DNA of 64,000 bases from Chlorocebus sabaeus (GCF_047675955.1 NC_132915.1:1339001-1403000), one strand, 5' to 3'. Positions 1-12,618 are shown, counted from the first letter of the stretch. A program made the numbers and translations. The notes: generated by a model from the letters alone, not told the origin.

Positions 1-1282
1 TCATCTCCCAGCCCCAACAACTGGCTGTCTGGCACATTTTGAACAATGAGAGGCAGGAGACCAGGAGGTGGGAAGGAACCAGCAGATAAATTCTTACCCG
101 TCTCCATCCCCTGTTCCTTCTTCTTCATAGACAGACTCTTCCAAAGGCTCTGTGGCTCCTGTCCAGAAGGCATCTATGTGTGTGTCTCCTTGTGAAGGTG
201 TAATCACCTCGGCAACCTCCGCCTTCCATTGGAATCCACTTTCCTTGTCTCAATTCCTTTTCTCCCCTCCCTTTACTCCTGCTGCCTGTGATTACACACT
301 CTGAGAAAGCTCTAGTTTTAGGCCACTCTGGCTAAACTGCTCCCTCTCTGACCCTGGCCTAATGTCCATTCTGTCCTTCCTGAGGCTGTGTTTTCTTAGA
401 AGCTCCTTGAGTCTTCGTAAACTAGGTTCCTTCTGCACTCTCTCAAGCTGCCAGGTTTGGCTGAGTTCTGTGAACCCAGCTCGGGCTGTGGGTGGGAACC
501 CTGTAAATCAAAGTCCAATCAGGAAAACAGAGGCCAGGCCAGGGAGTCCCTCTGGAGTTTTATCGATAACAAGGATTCAGTAGAGAGAATAAAATGGCCA
601 GTGAGGAAGGGGACTGGTAGAGCTGAAGGGGAAAAGAAGACAGAAGATAGTGAGGAAAACAAAGACACTGGCAACGCTAGGAAGCCGCTGTCACCCTAAA
701 GGTGGGAAGGACGCGGGACAGAGGTCGCGTTACCAGACTTAGCGGAGGGGAACCGCAGCCAGCGGCAGAGCCCAGGAGCTGGGCTGCAGAGAGGATGGGG
801 GAGGAATATTCTGGCTGCTCCCTTCTTCCTACCCTCCAGCCTCTAATCAGTTCCCCTCTTTCACCAAACCTAAGGGAAACTATTTGGTAAAAGAGCTTTT
901 GGGAAATGAAGTTAATGAAGATCAGCGTCCAGTGAAACAGGAAAGGTGGGAGAGAGCGGGGAATGAACGGAAAGTAAGGAGGCCAACGCATAGCCCAGGA
1001 TCCAACGTCCCCAAAGCTGAGCGTCCTCCAAACAACTGGACCCTCAGAGACACTGGGCTGGGCTGAAGGTGCTTGTTCGTCGTGAAGTTTCAATGATGAT
1101 TGCCTAATGTTTTAGGTGCTCAAGGGTTTTCTTTCAAACTGAGTTTTATGATTGGGGTTGGAGGTGGGTATCCCTATTTTCCTAGATCCATGTATATCCA
1201 GCCTATGCTTGGAGTTGACACACGGCATTAGAATGTAGAAGGCAGAAAGAAAAGGTTGACATGAACATATTCCTGAAAACAG
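1..1282. other. Intergenic sequence, no recognised gene
   Basis: No reading frame here resembles a known protein. The part from about 640 to 1080 is somewhat richer in G+C and contains scattered CpG, but it is too weak and short to call an island. I see no clear repeat family up to the L1 target-site copy that begins at 1283. A non-coding exon cannot be excluded from sequence alone. Confidence 0.5.
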
Positions 1283-1295
1283 TAATAATTTTCCA

Positions 1296-1445
1296 GGGGA
1301 GGGATAGCGTTAGGAGAAATACCTAACGTAGATGACGGGTTGAGGGGTGCAGCAAACCACCATGGAACATGTATACTTAGGTAACAAACCTGCATGTTCT
1401 GCATATGTATCTCAGAACTTAAAGTATAATAAAAAATGATAATAA
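1296..1445 (+). mobile_element. 5'-truncated L1 3' end with target-site duplication
   Basis: The segment matches the terminal 3' UTR of primate L1: a G-rich start (ggggaggga), then 'aaatacctaacgtagatgac', 'catggaacatgtatac' and a final AATAAAAAA tail. Only about 150 bp of the roughly 6-kb element is present, the usual result of abortive reverse transcription. The 13-bp sequence TAATAATTTTCCA occurs directly before it (1283-1295) and directly after it (1446-1458), which is a clean target-site duplication and fixes both ends. Confidence 0.9.
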
Positions 1446-1458
1446 TAATAATTTTCCA

Positions 1459-4400
1459 TTTGCCAAAGCATGTAGTAATTTTTGTGACTAAGAAGCAAAG
1501 AATGTTGATTATATTTATTTATGATTAAATATTAAATTGATCAACATTAAAAGAAACTAATCCAGGTAAAGGATGCATTCATTGTTATTATATAATATAT
1601 AATATTAAGAGGAGTTAATCCATTTTAAATGAATTTAAAAATCAAATATAAGCTGGACTTTCAATTGAGATTTTACTTTTCAAATCTTAGGTTTGATCTT
1701 ATTAATTTTGATGAAAGATCAGATATGACTCTTACATAAAAATTGTTGTCTCTGTTTTGCCAATTAATGTTTTATGAGGTTTTCCACACAACAACCTCAA
1801 ATATTTTGACTAGTTACAAGTTAAAATTTGTAATTTCAAATAAAATTATCTAGATTTTGAAATGGATAGGTTTCACTAAATAATTGCTAAATATGCAATC
1901 AACTCCATGCTAGGTAGATGCAGAGATATGTGCTTTATATGCTTTTATGGGTCTGTGGCTGTGCCTTGGCTAAAGCAAGGGAATGCTTCCTGGCAGCCAA
2001 CATAAAGAGGAAAACAGGATACATGGCCTTCCTCGTTTGATATGAGGAAGAGTTCTAATTCACTGGAAGAGAGACGCTTTCCTGGAACTGCACCTCAATG
2101 TACATTCTGTCAAAAAGATCCAGATACAAAGGGTATTCAAGCAACATTGCAGATAATCTCTTTAATAACAACAGAAAAAAAAACAGAAACATATTTACAT
2201 GGGTTATTCTTAGAAAGTGTATACTCTCTCACTCTGCCTGAGCAATGCCAAATACGGCCGAGGAATGACACACGAATCTCTGCAAGATTATGTTGTCTTG
2301 TAAAGAGTTTTTAAAGTTCTAACTTAGTATAGAGGTAGGGGTTTGAAAACCTTAAGAACAAACTTAGCGTGTCTCATAGAATATGTTTCTGTAAACAGAA
2401 ATGATCTTGAGCAGGTTTAGGCAAGGGCCGCTGAGCTGCCAGTTCTTGTTCCACTCAACGCCAAGTTGCCAGAGAGTGAGGAGTGTGTGTGCCTGGGTGG
2501 AAAGATTCCTATGCCTTAGGTGTTGTGTGCGGATTGTCAGGTTGATATTTTGTCAGAAAATTTAAACAACTTGATTTACTTTTCTTTTTTCCTGGATGGA
2601 GGGCCATCCAGCTTCCTCACAGAAACGGGCTTGCAAACCATTCAGTCATTCACCCATTCAAACGTTTGGTATTACTGACCAAAACCGATATGACAGGCAC
2701 TGAGAAAATAGTACACCAGAAGAGATTCTTCCATCCTTTACATTCAAGGAAAGGGAAGTTTTTAAAAATAAACAAAATAACTTTTAGCTAACCCATGCCT
2801 CTTGAAAATCTTATATTCACCATTTAGAGCATGTATCATGACGGTCAACAGGCCGCTCCTTTCTCCAGTAAAAACTCACTTTGTGACTTTCAGTATGCTA
2901 ATTCAGGAAGCCCAGGTGTTGGTTAAGGAACGCCTGAGTGCGGCCTTTCTGACAGAATGCTAGCTGACATCTTGGATGGTGGATTCTTGGTCAGGGTAAC
3001 TGATAGAGCCTGCCTCGGTGGAAGTATTTTGTGACCAGTTGCTGACGTCATAATTGTCCACATTTGAAGGGAGGAGGAGAGTGAGAACACATCAAAGGCA
3101 GAATCCACATCCTTTACATTTTGGGTAAAACCCACCAGAGTTGCCCAGCCAAATCGATTTTGACTCCTCAGGCCTTAGAATTTCTAGGAAAATAAAACTG
3201 CTGGCTATCCTCCAATAAAGAAAAATGTTTACAGTTTTCTTATCACTCTGGAGACATCCACTTTTCTTACCTCACTCCTCCAGTAAACCGAAAGGATAAA
3301 AGTTTGAAATGATAACAGATTTCAAAGGAAAAATTTTAATCTTACCTCCTGCCCATCTAGCAACTGCAGGGTACCAAGCTGATTTTTATAAAATCCTGTG
3401 TAACGTATCTTTAAATAACAATTTGAAATGTAGTAACTATTTCATTTCTGCATCTTCTTGGAGTTAAGACACCTGAAACATGTCGGGGGCGAACACTCTG
3501 GGCAAACAATCTTTTAAATTGTTGAGGTGGGCAATGGTTCTGCTAAGGTTCTACCAATAAGTAATCAACGTGGAAAAACTAGGCGTTCTTAGGACTCAGA
3601 AGAGGAGGACTCGGAGAAGAAAATACTTGCCCAAATTCACGTATAATCAGAAAGTAATGTTGGTCATTGGCAGAGAAGTGCAAAGAGACTTTCACTGTCA
3701 TCTCTCATCAAGAGATCAGATTTGGGGATTATTTATAATGACCCCATATAATGGGCTGAAAAATAATTCCTACTTGAAATACCCTTAACATTGAAGTTCT
3801 TAAGTCTCACTAATCCTGTGTAGAATAAATATAAAGTTAATGAAACTGAAATAAAATGAGGCATCACCAAGTTTATAAAACTTATTTGGTGGGGCAGAGA
3901 ATTCATGAGCCTCGGTTCAGTTATTTCAAGGGAGTAGCTTCCTTGCTAGGCAGATTAATGGACGGCTTAATAGACAGTTAAAGCAAGCTGTGACTACCCC
4001 AGGCCTGGCAACCCTGTCTCTTGATTTAATAGACACGATTGGAACAAATAGTCTGGCAAAGTAAAAAAGTCGGCCTCTTAATGAAAACTCCCCAAACAAA
4101 CAGAAATGTATTTACTTTTGAAAATAAACTGGTCTTAAAAAATAGAAATAAATGAAATCTCAGAGGGAGACAGCCACATAGCCCGCCAATGAATAAAGGT
4201 TTGGGGACACAGTGGTGCAGGAGAAGGATCCAGTGTGACATTCTAAGTGTTTCATTGCTGGAGTCTGGTAGCTCTTTCCTCTACCCGCCCTCAGTACAAG
4301 GTAAATGATTACTAGTGATGACTTAGAAAATGGCACGAAGTGAAGATCCTTATGCCTCCAGAGCTGTCTCCCTCCTGCTATGGTCCTGGATCTTAAATAA

Positions 4401-5056
4401 CGATCCAGCATAATGAAAGAACAGGAATGGCTGCTTCAGAACGGACTCACATCATATTGTCCGAAGACCTACTCTCCATCTCCCTCGGCCATGCATGAAT
4501 CAGTGTCCCTACTCCAGGTAAGAATTCTTCTCAACAAGATGCAGGTCTCTTCATCTACTACGTTGTATGAGGCTCGAACAGCCTTCATCTAATGACAACG
4601 GCTTTTCTGCAGATCTTTTCTACACTTGGCTTTTTCTTACTGAGAAGGTTTTTGAAACATGCTTTCATATTTATTCATCTCATGCTTCGGCTAACCTGTA
4701 TCATCTCAGAAAATTCCAGAATACAAACATTCTGTCAGAGCCTATGTGGTTGGTTATACCACTCGAAGAAGCAGTGTGGATCAGAATAATAAAAATCAGA
4801 TTCCAAGTTTCTATGGTATAAAATAGGACAGTGCCCTAGGTTTCATTTCCGTTAAGCTTAAATCTATGTAATGATGCTACATGTCAATGTCATGGTTTTT
4901 AATAATTTAATCCAGTAGTTATCATGAGAAACAATCAATTTGTTGGATAAGTGTTATTAGAAAAAGCACTCAATGGGAAAAGCAGAATTATTGTTAGTAC
5001 AGAGGCTTTAGCATTCAGATGGAAAATGCAAATAATTCCAATGAACAGGTCACCTT
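1459..5056. other. AT-rich intergenic stretch, nothing recognised
   Basis: This is about 3.6 kb of mostly A+T-rich sequence with short ORFs only (the longest is 90 codons at 2042-2314), none resembling a known protein. There is no Alu. Old repeats too diverged to recognise by eye may be present. I see no RNA gene or promoter-like CpG cluster. Confidence 0.5.
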
Positions 5057-5080
5057 TATTTGTTTGTTTGTTTGTTTGTT
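5057..5080. repeat. (TTTG)n microsatellite
   Basis: About six tandem TTTG units follow a short T-rich run. It is simple-sequence DNA with no Alu attached. Confidence 0.9.
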
Positions 5081-5192
5081 CTGTAGAAGTAGAGAGTTCA
5101 ATTCCAACAGACTATTATTTTGGTTGAAAACAGATACCATATAGTAAAAAATACAGTTTTTAGGAATTCAAATTTTTAATGGCCAAAGTGAG

Positions 5193-5574
5193 TGTATTAG
5201 TTTGCTACAGCTGCTGTAACAAAGCACCACAGATTCGGTGGCTTCAATTATAGAAATTTGTTTCCTCACAGTTCTGGAGGTTGGAAGCCTGAACTCCAGG
5301 TGTCAGCAGGGCAGGTGCCTCCTGAGGCCTCCCTCCTTGGCTTGTAGACAGCGTCTTCTCCCTGTGTCTTTACATAATCTTCCCCCTGTGTGCCTGTGTC
5401 CTCACATCTGCTTCTAATAGGGTCACCAGTCAGATTGGATTAGAGCTTTAATGACCTCATTTTAACATAACTACCTTTTTAAGACTGTATCTCCAAATAC
5501 AGTCACATTCTGAAGTACTGGGGTTAGGACTTCAACATAAGAATTTCGGGGAGGACAGAATTTAGTCTATAAGA
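5193..5574 (-). mobile_element. MaLR (MLT1/MST-like) solo LTR
   Basis: On the + strand the segment begins TGTATTAGTTTGCTACAGC and runs through 'cacagttctggaggttgg' and 'gactgtatctccaaatacag'. This is the reverse complement of the MaLR LTR layout, in which the 'tatttggagat' box lies near the 5' end and 'ccagaactgtgag' near the 3' end. The flanks carry GTGAG at 5188-5192 and again at 5575-5579, the 5-bp duplication expected of this ERVL-related class. No internal retroviral sequence is attached, so it is a solo LTR. The exact subfamily is not resolved. Confidence 0.8.
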
Positions 5575-5598
5575 GTGAGCAATTAAAATACTTGTCTT

Positions 5599-5895
5599 GG
5601 GCTGGGCACAGCAGCTTACACCTACAATCCCAACACTTTAGGAGGCCGAGGTGGGGGGATCACTTGAGGTCAGGAGTTCGAGACCAGCCTGACCAATGTG
5701 GCGAAACCCCATCTCTACTAAAAATACAAAAATTAGCCAGGCATGGTGGTGCATGCCTGTAATCCTAGCTACTTGGGAAGCTGAGGCATGAGAATACCTT
5801 GGATCCGGGAGGCAGAGGTTGCAGTGAGCTGAGATCATGACCCTGCACTCCAGTGTGGGCAATAGAGAGAGACTCTGTTTCAAAAAAAAAAAAAA
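5599..5895 (+). mobile_element. Alu element
   Basis: A full-length Alu dimer runs from 'ggctgggcacagcagcttac' to a 14-A tail. It has about 15% differences from the AluS consensus, including several decayed CpGs. It sits head-to-tail with the next Alu, whose start follows its A tail almost at once. Confidence 0.95.
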
Positions 5896-5898
5896 GTC

Positions 5899-6215
5899 CT
5901 GGCTCAGTGCAGTGGCTCACACCTGTAATCCCAGCACTTTGGGAGGCTGAAGCAGATGGATCACTTGAGGTCAGGAGCTCGAGACCAGCCTGGCCAACAT
6001 AGTGAAACCCCCATCACTACTAAAAATACAAAAAATTAGCGGGGTATGGTGGCAGGTGCCTGTCATCCCAGCTACTCTGGAGGCTGAGGCAAGAGAATTG
6101 CTTGAACCCAGGAGGCGGAGGTTGCAGTGAGCCGAGATCACACCATTGCACTCCAGCCTGGGCAACAAGAGCAAGACTCCATCTCAAATATAAAAAATAA
6201 AAAAATAAAAAAAAA
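5899..6215 (+). mobile_element. Alu element (S-like), tandem with the preceding Alu
   Basis: A full-length Alu starts 'ggctcagtgcagtggctcac' and ends in a patterned A-rich tail (AAATA units) near 6215. Inserting into or beside the A tail of an older Alu is a common arrangement, because the tail supplies a T-rich nick site. Confidence 0.93.
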
Positions 6216-6479
6216 CTTCTCCTGCAAATTCTAGGCAAAGTTATCTCTTGCATATTCTGAAGTACTGGACTCTGAAACACCAGAACAGATGCAAAACTCT
6301 TGAGCTGTTTGAGGAAAGCGTGGGCCACTCCTCACTGCTACTGGACATCTCTATCACCAGGCCTAATTCCCATGTTTAAAACAGAACTAGTTTCCTGCCA
6401 CCCTCACCCTATCCTCCCGCAAATCCCAATCTTTCCATTTCAGCAGGTTTAGCACTTTCACCCAGTGTCTTTGCCAAAA

Positions 6480-6910
6480 CCCTCAACATCATCTTTAATT
6501 TCTCTTCTCCTTTCACAACCCATATTCTACCCCTCAGCAAATCCCACCTAGCTATTTTCACAGCAGGGTCTGAACCCTATCCTGTCTCACTGTCTCCACC
6601 CTGAGAGCCCTGCCTGGATTCCTGCAATACTCCCACTGGTCTCCCAGCTCCACTCCTGAGCCCTTTCTATTTTCTTTGCAGGAGCCAGAGTGATCCTTTT
6701 AAGGTATAAGTCAGATCATGTCACATCTAAGAAGATAAAATCTGAGTTAAATTCTGTCCGGTTTATAAGGTCACATCATCTGGCCCTGGCTAAGTCATTG
6801 GCCTCTACTTCTGTCAGTCATCCTCACCCAAGATTCCATGCTGTGAATAGTTTCCAATCTTCTCCCACTGTAAAAACCTCCTTTGTTGTTCATTTTCTTA
6901 GCACCTAGCA
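6480..6910 (+). mobile_element. L2 LINE 3' portion (old)
   Basis: The phrases 'agccagagtgatccttttaa', 'aagtcagatcatgtcacat' and 'catcatctggccctggcta' are characteristic of the L2 consensus near its 3' end. The copy is ancient and gapped. ORFs across it are incidental. Boundaries are approximate. Confidence 0.7.
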
Positions 6911-7422
6911 TTCTGACAAAACCATCATGGCGAGGTAAAGCTTGTGGGTTCGTGTATTACTTCAAAGTGACCTCTTTCATCATCACCACGGGCCTTTTAC
7001 GTGCCACACTCAGTGAAGGAACCAAAGTGGCAAACGTTAGGGGTCAGAATGGTCCAGAGGAGGAGGTCATTTTTAAGTGGGAGTCTTTACCTATGCCCCA
7101 AAATGTATACTCCATGGCCTCACAAACTGCTGGTCCCCAGTGCTGACATCCTATTCATGAACAACATTAACTAGGCTTTCTGTTAGCGATTGTTAAAGTT
7201 TTTTTCCTCTTGTTTTCTAGATCAATGGGTTATTGCCAATCATTGTCATTTTTATGATGATGATGATGATACACTAACAGACATCTTGTCTTTCTCTTAT
7301 CTTTCTCCTGTCTTTCTCACTTTCTATAAAAAAAATACAATTGTATCTATTTTTTACATTAGGATATTCCCATTAAGCTAATGTGAGATGGTTGACTTTT
7401 TAAAATATACGGGCAAAGCAAC

Positions 7423-8057
7423 TGTAGCAGATGCTGTTGGTGCCCCACCCATACTCCTGGTTCTATCACTTCAGTGCTGGCCTGTCACTTGATGGCTGAT
7501 GGGAGCTGCATCTCTTTGCTTAGGAGGCGCAAGGCCACTCCTCCTACTCACTGGAGGCAGAGGTGCCAGGGGAATCAACGGTTCCACCCCAGCAGTCTTT
7601 CCAATAAGGGATTGCAGTTGGTGTATAAATACCCCAGCTCCCTCTATCCTCAGGCAGGTGAAATTTGCAATGCGTCCTAGAACATTTCTCAGCGTTTCTT
7701 CACGGAAGCAAATCTCTAGCTTTAATTTTAGGGGTAGCAGGCTTTAAGATGTCCCCTAACTGGAGGCTTTCCCTTCCTTGTCTTACTCCTCCACTCCTCT
7801 GCTGAGTTGCCTGTACCAGCAGCACGCTAGTAAACCAGTTCTCAAAATACAGAGGAAAAAAACAAGTGGGATAGAAACAGCCCCTGCGGGAAGCAGCTGC
7901 TGGTCTCCATGGTGTCTATGCTCTCACCATGGCCTGTTTCAAGCTCTCAATGGGACATCCCTGAACCTGGGAAGGATAGCACTGTCAGCTCTCCCCAGTT
8001 AGGACAAACTGTCTCCAGCATGCTTCCTAAATAAAGTCCTTATTTCAGGGTGTGCCA
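7423..8057 (+). mobile_element. Probable solo LTR, family not assigned
   Basis: The organisation is LTR-like: a TATA-type box (gtataaatacc, about 7621-7631), followed about 400 bp later by a polyadenylation signal (aataaa, about 8029) and a T-rich end. The sequence reads like an ERVL or ERV1 LTR, but I cannot name the subfamily. I found no target-site duplication, so the ends are approximate. Confidence 0.5.
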
Positions 8058-8844
8058 CAAAGGAAACACAAACTAAGACAGAAATGAAAGCTCAGAGAAA
8101 CTAACACAATTTTCTTAGGTATAAACACCTGGTCAGTGGCTGAAGGAATGCCTATTGTTACCTGATAAATTATATGGTAAACTGTGATATTAGCATGTTA
8201 ATTACTTAGGCATTTACTTATTTGTCAAATAGTCATGCATTAAATACAGATACTTTATACAGAAGAGTGAAAGGAATTATAATTTTATTATTTTAAAGAC
8301 TGTGAAGTAGATAATGAAATCCTGTATTGCAACATTATATCACAATGTTCTATCAAACGGCTTGATTTCCTCCTATTCACTATTTGCTGCATCAGTTTCA
8401 CTGGCCCTGTTCTTGTGTCTGCTTAATGTGAGATTAATTTTGCACAGTAAGATTAAGAGCCATAGCTATATATTGTATTCTTCAGTAGAACAGAAATCAT
8501 CAGTCTCGGGCTTTTCCTTTAAAAGCATGTTGCTAAAATATATGTAGAACCTCGTAACTTTTGAGAACACTGCCTAGAAGATGCTTGTTTTTGAAAATAT
8601 TTTCCACTGCCAAGAAATTCTAAGCAGCTCAACTCCTTTTGCTTTTCCTTTGCAACATGGGCTCCATTTTGCCAAGCTCGTGAAGCCTAATCTGCAGGAA
8701 TGGCCCTCCAGTGTGCAAAATGAAAGAATTTCAATTAGCAGGAACATTCTGTCTTGAACTACAAAAATGGGTCAGTGTGCCAAGTATGATACGTGATATG
8801 AATTGGATGCTAAGAGAAACTTGGCTGATTGATTTATACATAAT
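8058..8844. other. Intergenic, nothing recognised
   Basis: AT-rich non-coding sequence. The 77-codon ORF at 8314-8547 has no recognisable similarity. No repeat was confidently identified. Confidence 0.45.
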
Positions 8845-9029
8845 TTTTCTTTTTCTTTTTTTTTTTAGACAAGGTCTCATTCTGTCACCCAGGCTGGAGT
8901 GCAGTGGCATGAGCATAGCTCACCACAGCCTCAGACTCCTGAGTAGCTGGGACTACAGGTGTGCGCACCACACCCAGCTATTTTGTTTTTTTAAAGAGAC
9001 AGAGGTCTTGCCATTTTGCCCAAGCTTGT
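8845..9029 (-). mobile_element. Partial old Alu (J-like or free left monomer)
   Basis: A T-rich run leads into 'agacaaggtctcattctgtcacccaggctgg', the reverse strand of an Alu. The copy is only about 185 bp. It lacks roughly 30 bp between 'cacagcctc' and 'ctgagtagctgggactac', and it stops in the region where a left monomer ends. It is either a truncated AluJ or a free left Alu monomer. Confidence 0.8.
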
Positions 9030-10792
9030 TATTCCTACTTCTCATCATCTTTTCCTCTTCAGAATCTCTTCCTGCTCATCCGGTAGAAACAAACATGAGT
9101 TTCAGAGGTAAATCATTTCCTTTAACGCTATGAACCCCATGTGCAGATTTTAACTCTCTTTTACTATATTTGTGACTTTCTCAATACCCTCCTCTATTTA
9201 AATCCCTCTTCAAGTTATTCTTTATTTAGTAGATTGTAATGTCCTCAATTGGAGAAGCCCAGGTCTATAAAGAATTTCATGACTATTAATGCTGCAATCA
9301 TATGATTTTGTGACACAGAAGTAGATATTGGGTCTAATTAGGCAAATTAACAGTGCATAAATTGTAAGCTAGGTCATTGGTGGGCTGTTTAGGTCTGGGA
9401 AGAGATAATACTCATTTAATTCATTCAAAGAACCATTTATTAAATGCCTACTTTTGTATCAGGAACTGGGCATGCTAAGAGTATTCTAATGGAATATGGA
9501 GGAGTTAACACCTTACTTGCTGTTTTGTTTTGTCCTTTTTAACTTGGTCAGTGTTTTACTTGTATTACTCTCCTAACATCTTCAGTACTCTGTCTTGAAT
9601 TTATTGATTTGTGTATTTATCTTCCCCCCTTCATTAGATTTTTAAGCACTTTCAAGAAAGGGACTTGGTCTTATTTATAGACCATGCATCCAAGTGCCTC
9701 ACAGAGAGATCCTTGAGAAACACTGTTAAACTGAACTGAACTGAGAGGTGAGCACCTATGTTTTTCATCTGCACTTGAGCTAGCATCAAAACATAGGACT
9801 GTTGACTTCATATTCCCAGATGCTTTTCCCTCTATTTATAACTTGTACAGAATTTGTGATACAAATGCTTTTTGTGTCTGAAGAGTTTATTACTAATGGG
9901 ACAGATTGCATGTTTCATATGGCAACATGTATGAGTGCCTATTTGGATAAGAGCTTTTAAAGTGTTGACTTTTATTCTGACTCAGCAGACTGATTCTTTC
10001 ACTGGCTCCTCTAAATGTGGTCCAAAGTTGTGGGTGGCAAAAATGCAGCCTGTGGACCACCTGTGTTCTCTCGGCTGTATTTGAAACAGGGAGAGTTCTT
10101 GAATTCCAGATGTAATCCAGGCTTCCAGCACAGCTTGCTGAGAAGAGCCATGCCTAGGAGACTCTGAGCCAGTGACGGAGCTGGTGCCAGCAAATGCATT
10201 GTCCACCCTTTCCCCTCACAGTCCTTAGCCTTCAACCCAATTCTCAAGTTTTGGTCTGCTTTTAATTGAGTACTCAGGAATTCAAAAGAAATCTTTGCAC
10301 ACACTTTTCTATTTCCCATTATTTTCTCCAACTTGATTCCATATGTCAGCTTTCTCCCTTGTGCCTTCCTCTCTTCATTCCAATCCTCTCCTCTTCCATG
10401 GGTAGAAAACCTTGACACCCTGGCTGGGCCATTTTGCTGAAGTCTTGCGTCAAAGACATATAACTCTGTGATGTAAATTAAAGTCAAGTGTACGAATGTG
10501 ATTATATTATAAAATGAATATGACAAGCACAAGATTAAGACCAGCCAACCTTGTGGATGATAAATATGTGGATCTGTGTTGTCAGTTCCTCCCCCTGTCC
10601 CGTGGTATGTCAGCCGCTCTCGTCTTGGAGCTCCTTCCCATTGAGCCTGGGCATGACTATAGCATCCTCTTCAGCGCTGAGTTTCAAGTGTCAATGACCT
10701 TCTATCAGAGTTGGCCGCAATTTGGAAGCTTTCTTTAAAATCGTCTTTTGCATTCCTTCTCCTTTTGGGAGACAAGAACTATTTTCTAAAGG
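9030..10792. other. Intergenic, mostly unassigned
   Basis: There is no gene. Around 9420-9490, 'attcattcaaagaaccattt...aaatgcctact' resembles the reverse strand of an L2 or MIR 3' end, at low confidence. A 173-codon minus-strand ORF (10011-10532) has no recognisable domain and no coding-like context. Confidence 0.4.
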
Positions 10793-11232
10793 AGAAGTTT
10801 CTTCAAGTGTGGTTTCTCTGCCAGCAGCATAAGCATTACCTGGGAACTTGTTAGAAATGTAAATTCTCGAACCAGGCGCGGTGGCTCACGCCTGTAATCC
10901 CAGCATTTTGGGAGGCCGAGGTGGGTGGATCACGAGGTAAAGAGATCAGGACCATCCTGGCTAACATGGTGAAATCCCGCCTCTACTAAAAATACAAAAA
11001 TCAGCTGGGCTTGGTGGTGGCGGCGCCTGTAGTCCCAGCTACTCAGGAGGCTGAGGCAGGAGAATCGTTTGAACCCGGGAGGTGGAGGTTGCACTGAGCC
11101 AAGATTGTGCCACTGCACTCCAGCCTGGCAGCACAGCAAGACTCTGAAAAAAAGAAAAGAAAAAAAAAAGAAATGTAAATTCTCTGGCTCCAGCCCAGAC
11201 CTACAGAGTCAGAAACTCTGGGAATAGGACCC

Positions 11233-11236
<4 letters not shown>
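10793..11236. mobile_element. MER5A-like hAT transposon fossil, split by an Alu
   Basis: 'ccagcagcataagcattacc' and 'tgggaacttgttagaaatgt' before the Alu, and 'agcccagacctacagagtca' and 'gaaactctgggaatagg' after it, together form one MER5A-type non-autonomous hAT-Charlie copy. The Alu at 10869-11168 interrupts it, and the interrupted sequence resumes in register once the duplicated target is removed. The copy is therefore older than the Alu. Confidence 0.8.
10869..11168 (+). mobile_element. Alu element (S-like) with 16-bp target-site duplication
   Basis: A full-length Alu ends in an A-rich tail (AAAAAAGAAAAG type). AGAAATGTAAATTCTC is present at 10853-10868 and again at 11169-11184, a perfect 16-bp target-site duplication. 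It sits inside the MER5A-like element. Confidence 0.97.
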
Positions 11237-11237
<1 letters not shown>

Positions 11238-11286
<49 letters not shown>

Positions 11287-11305
11287 GTCTTTCTCTCTCT
11301 CTCTG
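11238..11305. repeat. (CT)n microsatellite
   Basis: More than 20 near-perfect CT dinucleotides are followed by a few CTGT and TTCT interruptions. It lies at the junction of the MER5A-like copy and an L1 3' end. The length is likely to vary among individuals. Confidence 0.95.
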
Positions 11306-12154
11306 TGTTCATTGTGGCAAAATATACATAATATAAAATTTACCCTTTGAACCACTTGTAAGTATACAATTTAGTAGTTTGACATATATGCATGATATTG
11401 TGCAACCATCACTGCTACTCATTTCCAGAGCGTTTTTTATCATCCCAAACAGAAACTCTATACCCATTAAGCAATAGCTTCCCACTCCCCCAACCCCATC
11501 CCTAGTCCCTGGCAACCTCTATTCTACCTTTTGTCTTTGTGAATTTTTGTCTGTTCTAGGTACCTCAGATAAGTGGAATCATAAAATATTTGTCTTTTTG
11601 TATCTGTTTTTTTTTTCACTTAGTATAATTTTTTTCAGTCTCATCTAGACTGAAGTATGTACTAAATTTCACTCTTTTTTGAGGCTGGATAATATTCCAT
11701 TGTATGTATATACCATATTTTGTTTAGCTGTTGATCTGTTGATGGCCATTGGTGTTGTTTCAACGTTTTGACTATCATGAATTATGCTGTTACAAACATT
11801 GCACAAATATCTCCTTGAGTCCCTGCTTTCAATTCTTTTCAGTATAAACTGAGAATGAGGATTGATGGATCACAGGATAATTCTCTGTTAGCTGTTTGAG
11901 GAGCTGTCAATCTGCTTTCCACAGCAGCAGCACCATTTCACATTCCTGCCAGCATGACATAAGTGTTCCAATGTGTCCACATCCTTGCCAACATTTGCTG
12001 TTTTCTACATTTTTGATAGCAGCCATCCTAATGGATGTGAAGTTACAGCCTATTATGGCTTTGATTTGCACTTTACTAATGATATTGAGCTTCTTTTCAT
12101 ATGTTTCTTGGTCATTTGTATATATTCTCTGAAGAAATATCTGTTAAAGTTGTC

Positions 12155-12467
12155 TTTTTTTTTTTTTTTTTTTTTTTTTTGAGATGGAGTCTCACTCTGG
12201 CTCTGTCACCCAGGCTGGAGTACAATGGTGCAATCTTGGCTCACTGCAACCTCCACCTCCCGGGTTCAAGCAATTCTTCTGCCTCAGCCTCCAGAGTAGC
12301 TGAGACTACAGGCACAAGCCACCATACCTGGCTAATTTTGTATTTTTAGTAGAGCTGTGGTTTCACTATATTGGCCAGGCTGGTCTCAAACTCCTGAGCT
12401 CAAGTGATCCACTCGCCTCCGCTTCCCAAAGCACTGGGATTACAGGGGTGAGCCACCGTACCCAGCC
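12155..12467 (-). mobile_element. Alu element inside L1
   Basis: A 26-T run leads into 'gagatggagtctcactctgg', and the copy ends '...gagccaccgtacccagcc'. It is full length, in reverse orientation, and inserted into the decayed L1. Divergence is moderate (AluS-like). Confidence 0.95.
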
Positions 12468-12618
12468 AAGTTATCCCATTTTTGAATTGGATTGTTTGTC
12501 TTTTTCTGTTGAGTTGTAGGAGTTCTTCATATGTTTTGGAATTAATCTCTTATCAGATAGATGATCTGCAATTTTTTCCCATTTTGTGAGTTATTTTTTT
12601 CACTGTCTTTATAGTGAC

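Noticed and set aside
7254..7270. Short ATG repeat (gatgatgatgatgat) resembling a coding Asp tract
   Set aside because: A five-unit simple repeat in non-coding sequence; no surrounding gene.
10011..10532. 173-codon minus-strand ORF
   Set aside because: No recognisable domain, mixed composition, not bounded by splice or promoter signals; likely chance.
11238..11305. CT tract considered as a CRISPR-like or regulatory repeat array
   Set aside because: Uniform dinucleotide microsatellite without spacers; ordinary simple repeat. No CRISPR-like array exists anywhere in the window.
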